DNA from: an uncultured Johnsonella sp.
GTDB taxonomy: Bacteria; Bacillota; Clostridia; Lachnospirales; Lachnospiraceae
Direction of reading: 5' to 3'
NCBI GenBank assembly: GCA_905373785.1
Contig: CAJPUK010000075.1
Location: 1-10,344, forward strand
Length of the DNA stretch: 10,344 nt
Positions 6,583-10,344 of this stretch are shown here, piece after piece. The notes beneath the pieces were generated by a model. The model ran no database searches. It saw only the letters and a list, made by a program, of their open reading frames with translations, and had not been told where the DNA came from. The position numbers and the translations under genes are program-made. Every line of letters begins with the position of its first letter. The stretch's first letter is position 1.

Positions 6583-6954
6583 ATGTTTTATGAACAGGAT
6601 TGGATCTTGCGGCAGATAAGCATTATTATTAAGTTTATACGAAGTTTATTATCTAAAGAGGGCAATGTTTATGAGCAGGATGAAGAACAGACAGTCTTGA
6701 AGGAAGAAATAGAGAAATTGATTGAGCTTAACAGACTTAAAGAGGCTAATTCCTTAATTGTTAAAATCTCAAAGGATAAGGATGTGTTAGCTCTCGGTCT
6801 TTGGTTTTATGATCTGTTAAATGATTTGTCCGATAAAAGATTGGAAGAGGGTGCTCTGGCAAGAGAAGATATATTAAAAGGTCTAAGGACTCTCTTGTAT
6901 AACTCGGATAGAGTTGATAATAGTGTAGTTGATATTATTATCGATAAGTATTAA
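6583..6954 (+). CDS. Small DUF6483-like protein
   Basis: The 123-residue, probably all-helical soluble protein begins MFYEQDWILRQI, followed by an amphipathic/hydrophobic helix (about 12-24), an acidic linker and a helical repeat-like C-terminal part (about 35-123, with KEEIEKLIELNRLKEANSLI). The opening pattern and size resemble the DUF6483 proteins of Lachnospiraceae-type Clostridia, recalled from memory rather than searched. No catalytic motif, signal peptide or metal site is visible, and the function is unknown. The chosen ATG has GAGG (6573-6576) six nt upstream; an ATG at 6578 opens only a 13-codon frame. It stands alone between the MITE-like element and a strong hairpin, with a promoter presumably in 6486-6575, where TTGCCA (6525-6530) and TATAAA (6551-6556) are poorly spaced (20 nt). 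Confidence 0.75.
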   Translation: MFYEQDWILRQISIIIKFIRSLLSKEGNVYEQDEEQTVLKEEIEKLIELNRLKEANSLIVKISKDKDVLALGLWFYDLLNDLSDKRLEEGALAREDILKGLRTLLYNSDRVDNSVVDIIIDKY

Positions 6955-6968
6955 ATTATATATTGTAT

Positions 6969-7005
6969 TATAAGGAAATGCCGACTAAACCGGTATTTCC
7001 TTATA
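6969..7005 (+). terminator. Strong hairpin after the DUF6483-like gene, weak T-tract
   Basis: TATAAGGAAATGCCG (6969-6983) pairs with CGGTATTTCCTTATA (6991-7005) with one G·U, around a 7-nt loop ACTAAAC. It begins 14 nt after the stop codon and isolates the gene from yifB. Only TCTT follows, so termination may be inefficient or the hairpin may protect the 3' end of the mRNA. Confidence 0.55.
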
Positions 7006-7254
7006 TCTTAAAATCTCAAGGTGGTAGTATTCTATCTACTGACCGTCTTATAGGATTCATTTTAAATAATAGTGTTACAAAAAAGAAAATCTGTTTTTAA
7101 ATCAGTGTTTTTATGAGTAATTAAGGTAAGAGAATATTTATTTTAAAATCAGCATGTTTGTGTCGGTTTTAAACAAGATATTAATTAAGTAAAGTCCGGA
7201 ACTTGCTGTTTTTAGTATACTGAAAAATCATTTGATAAATACAAAAGGAGGGCT
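7006..7254 (+). promoter_or_regulatory. AT-rich intergenic region upstream of yifB
   Basis: With the hairpin before it, this makes a 300-nt gene-free stretch. I see no ORF, RNA gene or clear repeat; two loosely similar TTTAAATCAG/TTTAAAATCAG segments occur near 7095 and 7142. TATACT at 7216-7221 is a possible -10 without a convincing -35. AAGGAGG (7245-7251) is a near-consensus ribosome binding site placed unusually close, only 3 nt, before the yifB ATG. Confidence 0.35.
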
Positions 7255-8781
7255 ATGTTAAGTAGAATTTACGGAATAGGTCTTAAGGGAATTGAGGGAT
7301 TTATGGTTTCCTGTGAGGTTGATGTGGGAGCGGGACTTCCTCAAGCTACCCTAATAGGCTATGTAAACAGTGCGGTTAAGGAGTCGCATGACAGAATAAA
7401 AACTGCTATAAAAAATTCGGGTTTTGAGCTTATGCCAAGGAAGATGGTAATTAACCTTTCGCCTGCCGATATAAGAAAAGAGGGCTGCGCCTATGATCTT
7501 CCCATAGCGATAGCCATGCTTGAAGCCTACAAAATTATAAAAAGTGAATTATTAAACAATTCAGCTTTTATAGGAGAGCTTTCTCTTGGAGGCAATCTTT
7601 TGCCGGTGAGGGGAGTTTTGGCACTTGTTATGGCAGCAAAAGAAGCCGGTATTAAGCATATCTTTTTACCGAAGGAAAATGCCAAGGAGGCAGGAGTAGT
7701 AGAGGGTATAGACTGCTATGGAGTAGGCTCACTGAAAGAAACCTGCGATTTGATTAAAAGAAGTCTAAGAGGGCAGGAACCGGTCAGGTATGAGTATAAC
7801 GAGTTTGAGGAGTATGACGAAAAACTTGACTTTTCAGATATTAACGGTCAGGAACTATCCAAAAGGGCGACAATTATAGCGGTTTCAGGCAGACATAACA
7901 TACTTTATATAGGTCCTGCCGGTACGGGAAAAAGTATGCTTGCAGCAAGGATACCAAGTATTATGCCGGGGATGAGCATGGGTGAAAGAGTAGAGATATC
8001 AAAGCTGCACAGTATATGCGGACAACTTCCGCCGGATGAGGCTTTGGTAAGGGTAAGACCCTACAGACATCCTCATCACACTATCTCCCCGCAAGCCTTG
8101 GTCGGAGGCGGCAAATATCCAAAGCCCGGAGAAATATCCTTAGCAAGCGGAGGTGTTTTATTCTTAGATGAGCTTGCAGAGTTTAAAAAAGATGCTTTGG
8201 AAGTATTAAGACAGCCTTTGGAAGAAGGTGTAGTATCAATATCAAGAGTACAGGCATCATATACATTTCCTGCATCCTTCCTGCTTTGTGCGGCAACAAA
8301 CCCCTGCAAATGCGGCTTTTATCCGGACAGGAGCAGATGCAGCTGTGATGAGCGTATGGTAAAAAATTATCTTTCTAAAATCAGCAAGCCCCTGCTTGAC
8401 AGAATCGATATATATGTAGAAACAAATCTTATATCCTATGAGGAAATCAAACAAAGTTCTAAAAATAAAACCGGTAAAGAGATAAGAAAAAAAGTAGAAG
8501 AAGTAAGGCAGATCCAACTTGAAAGACTTTCAAAGTATGGGATTTATTTTAATGCACAAATGAATAAACAGCATATAGATATATTCTGCCCCCTTGCAGA
8601 TAAAGATGAAGAATTCTTAAAAGACATTTATGAAAAAAGAGGAATGAGTCTTAGAGCCTTGCATAAAATACTGAAGGTGGCAAGGACCATAGCAGATTTT
8701 GAAGGCAAGAAGAATATAAGAAGAGAACATTTGTGCGAGGCTATAGCTTACAGAGTTTTGGAAGAAAGGTATTGGAAATAA
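7255..8781 (+). CDS. yifB: YifB/ComM-family Mg-chelatase-like AAA+ ATPase
   Basis: The 508-residue protein has the full YifB/ComM architecture: an N-terminal Lon-protease-like ChlI domain (about 20-145, with VDVGAGLPQATLIG and MVINLSPADIRKEG), a central AAA+ Mg-chelatase domain and a C-terminal helical domain (about 405-503). Walker A is GPAGTGKS (220-227) and Walker B VLFLDE (301-306). The cysteine cluster Cys351, Cys353, Cys362, Cys364 after AATNP is the probable zinc-binding insert of the family. ComM in Gram-negative bacteria is a hexameric helicase that promotes branch migration during transformation; the Firmicute role is inferred from that and from dprA next door. The start matches the family N-terminus (MLSRIYGIGLKGIEG). 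The last eight codons plus stop lie in a 31-nt segment repeated just before dprA. Confidence 0.95.
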   Translation: MLSRIYGIGLKGIEGFMVSCEVDVGAGLPQATLIGYVNSAVKESHDRIKTAIKNSGFELMPRKMVINLSPADIRKEGCAYDLPIAIAMLEAYKIIKSELLNNSAFIGELSLGGNLLPVRGVLALVMAAKEAGIKHIFLPKENAKEAGVVEGIDCYGVGSLKETCDLIKRSLRGQEPVRYEYNEFEEYDEKLDFSDINGQELSKRATIIAVSGRHNILYIGPAGTGKSMLAARIPSIMPGMSMGERVEISKLHSICGQLPPDEALVRVRPYRHPHHTISPQALVGGGKYPKPGEISLASGGVLFLDELAEFKKDALEVLRQPLEEGVVSISRVQASYTFPASFLLCAATNPCKCGFYPDRSRCSCDERMVKNYLSKISKPLLDRIDIYVETNLISYEEIKQSSKNKTGKEIRKKVEEVRQIQLERLSKYGIYFNAQMNKQHIDIFCPLADKDEEFLKDIYEKRGMSLRALHKILKVARTIADFEGKKNIRREHLCEAIAYRVLEERYWK

Positions 8782-8785
8782 GTTA
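8755..8785 (+). repeat. Direct repeat copy 1 (end of yifB)
   Basis: This 31-nt segment encodes the last residues VLEERYWK and the stop of yifB. It recurs at 8821-8851 with one difference (A8778 versus G8844, both Lys codons as read in yifB). The offset is 66 bp. Confidence 0.9.
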
Positions 8786-8820
8786 AAGGAATTTCGAGAA
8801 ATTAGGCTCAGTAAGCATTA

Positions 8821-8851
8821 GTTTTGGAAGAAAGGTATTGGAAGTAAGTTA
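8821..8851 (+). repeat. Direct repeat copy 2 (dprA leader and ribosome binding site)
   Basis: 30 of 31 positions match 8755-8785. The copy ends on the A of the dprA ATG and supplies the best ribosome binding site for that gene, GGAAG at 8840-8844, 6 nt from the start. The 35 nt between the copies contain AATTTC-GA-GAAATT (8790-8803) and show no clear extension of the repeat. Confidence 0.9.
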
Positions 8852-9966
8852 TGGAAAATATTAAGTACAGTAATAAAGTAATGTTGCATTTTTTATCAAG
8901 AATAGAAAGTATAGGTGTTGCAAGTCTTGGCAAATTATATGAAAATATAAAACCTTTATCAAAACTTCTTGCTATGGAAAAAGAAGAGATAATAAAATTT
9001 TCGGGTATTGATGAGGCAAAGGCGAACGATATCATTTATTGTAAAAAAAACTATGAGCAGATGTATGAAAGTTATCTATCCCTTAAAGATAAGGGAATAA
9101 GTTTTATAAGCATAGAGGATGAAGAATTCCCGGATAAACTGAAATCAATACCGCAAGCCCCTTTTTATCTTTATGTTAAGGGAAGGCTTCCGGACAGCAA
9201 TAAACCTGCGGTAGCCATAGTAGGCAGCAGGGTATGTTCAAGTTACGGAGAAAGTATGACCAAGCATATAACTGCACAGCTTGCCAAAATGAATGTAGAT
9301 ATTATAAGCGGTATGGCAAGCGGTATCGACAGAAGAGCACATTCGGCAGCACTGTATGAGGGTAAGTGTACCTACGCTGTGCTTGCCGGCGGTGTGGATG
9401 TGTGTTATCCCAAGCAAAATATTGACATATATGCAGGTATACTGGATATGGGTTTTGGAATAATAAGCGAGCTTCCACCCTCGGCTCCTTCACTGAAATT
9501 TAATTTCTGTATGAGGAATAGAATTATTTCGGGGTTTTCAGACGTAGTGCTTGTAATGGAAGCAAAGGAACGCTCCGGAACATTTATAACGGTAGGTCAT
9601 GCCTTGGAGCAGGGGAAAGAAGTTTTTGCACTTCCGGGCAGGCTCTCAGACCCTTTAAGTAAGGGCTGTAATAAGCTGATAGAAGGAGGAGCAAGTATCT
9701 TACTTTCGGCTGACAGTATTATAGAAAGTTTAGGTCTTATTTACGATAAAAAGCTGTCTTTAATAAAAAAAGATATTAATAAGCTTGCAAATAAAGAAAA
9801 AAAAGTGTATAGTGTCATCGGTTTGAAAGCAATAAGCTTTGAAGAAATTTTAGCAAAGACAGGTATGAAAACCGGAGATTGTATGTCCGTATTGTTGGAT
9901 CTGGAATTAAAGGGCTATATATCTCAGCTCTTTGCTAATTGTTATGTTAAAAATTTGATTAAGTAG
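8851..9966 (+). CDS. dprA: DNA-processing protein DprA (Smf)
   Basis: The 371-residue cytoplasmic protein binds incoming single-stranded DNA and loads RecA during transformation. An N-terminal helical SAM/HhH-like domain (about 1-80, with FSGIDEAKANDI) is followed by the Rossmann-like DprA core (about 85-290): VGSR (124-127), SGMASGID (153-160), a GGVDVCYP motif, RNRIISGFS (222-230), SGTFITV, ALPG and GCNKLIEGGA. A C-terminal winged-helix domain (about 305-368) completes the usual architecture and length. It follows yifB by 69 nt and precedes topA by 15 nt; dprA-topA adjacency is well known in Firmicutes. The leader is a duplicate of the yifB tail. Presence of the gene does not prove natural competence, since DprA is widespread in non-competent species. 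Confidence 0.95.
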   Translation: MENIKYSNKVMLHFLSRIESIGVASLGKLYENIKPLSKLLAMEKEEIIKFSGIDEAKANDIIYCKKNYEQMYESYLSLKDKGISFISIEDEEFPDKLKSIPQAPFYLYVKGRLPDSNKPAVAIVGSRVCSSYGESMTKHITAQLAKMNVDIISGMASGIDRRAHSAALYEGKCTYAVLAGGVDVCYPKQNIDIYAGILDMGFGIISELPPSAPSLKFNFCMRNRIISGFSDVVLVMEAKERSGTFITVGHALEQGKEVFALPGRLSDPLSKGCNKLIEGGASILLSADSIIESLGLIYDKKLSLIKKDINKLANKEKKVYSVIGLKAISFEEILAKTGMKTGDCMSVLLDLELKGYISQLFANCYVKNLIK

Positions 9967-9981
9967 TTAAAGGGGAGTCAT

Positions 9982-10344
9982 ATGTCAAATAATCTCGTTA
10001 TAGTGGAGTCGCCGGCAAAGGTTAAAACTATCAAAAAATACTTAGGTTCATCCTATGAAGTTATGGCATCTAACGGGCATGTCAGAGATTTGCCTAAAAG
10101 TACTATGGGTGTGGATGTGGAAAATGATTATGAGCCGAAGTACATAACTATAAGAGGTAAAGGTGATTTACTTTCAAAACTTAGAAAACAGGTAAAAAAG
10201 TCTGACAAGATATACTTGGCAACAGACCCGGATAGAGAAGGTGAGGCTATAAGTTGGCATTTGACCAAGGCACTTAAACTTGAAGAAACGGATAAAAAGG
10301 TATACAGGATAAGCTTTAATGAAATTACTAAGCCTGCGATAAAA
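9982..10344 (+). CDS. topA: DNA topoisomerase I, N-terminal part (runs off the window)
   Basis: An open frame from ATG 9982 continues without a stop to the window end, giving 121 codons. The product relaxes negative supercoils by a type IA mechanism. The fragment covers the TOPRIM domain: LVIVESPAKVKTIKKYLG with Glu9, SNGHVRDLP, and DPDREGEAISWHL with the metal-binding Asp82, Asp84 and Glu86. The active-site tyrosine domain lies beyond the edge. AAAGGGGAG (9969-9977) sits 4 nt before the start, and the 15-nt gap from dprA indicates one transcript. The truncation is only the window boundary. Confidence 0.95.
   Translation, partial: MSNNLVIVESPAKVKTIKKYLGSSYEVMASNGHVRDLPKSTMGVDVENDYEPKYITIRGKGDLLSKLRKQVKKSDKIYLATDPDREGEAISWHLTKALKLEETDKKVYRISFNEITKPAIK

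Noticed and set aside
7014..7254. Riboswitch or small RNA upstream of yifB
   Set aside because: Only short, weak repeats and AT-rich DNA are seen; no recognisable riboswitch core or stable multi-stem fold.
8076..8517. Minus-strand open frames within yifB, and others at 8808-9035 and 9302-9493 over dprA
   Set aside because: They overlap conserved motifs of YifB and DprA on the other strand and show no independent protein features.

Overview
The window looks like a chromosomal stretch of a low-GC Firmicute, most likely a member of the Clostridia close to Lachnospiraceae. The evidence is AT-rich DNA with heavy use of ATA and AGA codons, AGGAGG-type ribosome binding sites, a yifB-dprA-topA gene order, and a purine pathway whose last two steps are split between a PurO-like IMP cyclohydrolase and a stand-alone AICAR formyltransferase. 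All credible genes are on the + strand. The family and genus placement is inference.

Left part (3-3200): two translationally adjacent genes encode an exported, C-terminally anchored protein with CARDB/COG1361-like beta domains and a MacB/FtsX-type ABC permease. They look like the non-ATPase parts of one ABC exporter or envelope complex; the ATPase is not in the window and may lie upstream.

Purine and sugar part (3225-6294): an IMP cyclohydrolase gene carries a frameshift (3225-3933) and is followed by a hairpin terminator. Then come the formyltransferase (purH-type, 4078-5256) and UDP-glucose 4-epimerase (galE, 5278-6294), spaced like an operon. The cyclohydrolase and the formyltransferase together would do what bifunctional PurH does elsewhere, so the frameshift matters: it is a sequencing error, a true lesion, or a recoding site.

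Middle (6288-7254): a 182-bp gene-free element sits exactly at the galE stop codon. It has 11-bp terminal inverted repeats, is flanked by a perfect 8-bp direct repeat, and contains two large hairpins, one with 32-nt arms. I interpret it as a MITE-like non-autonomous transposable element. A small DUF6483-like gene, a strong hairpin and about 250 nt of AT-rich intergenic DNA follow.

Right part (7255-10344): yifB (ComM/Mg-chelatase-like AAA+ ATPase), dprA (DNA-processing/RecA loader) and the first 121 codons of topA (topoisomerase I) form a DNA-processing cluster. The last codons of yifB are repeated 66 bp downstream, where the second copy forms the leader and ribosome binding site of dprA.

I found no RNA genes, CRISPR array, phage genes or defence genes. 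The most notable items are the MITE-like element and the frameshifted cyclohydrolase.
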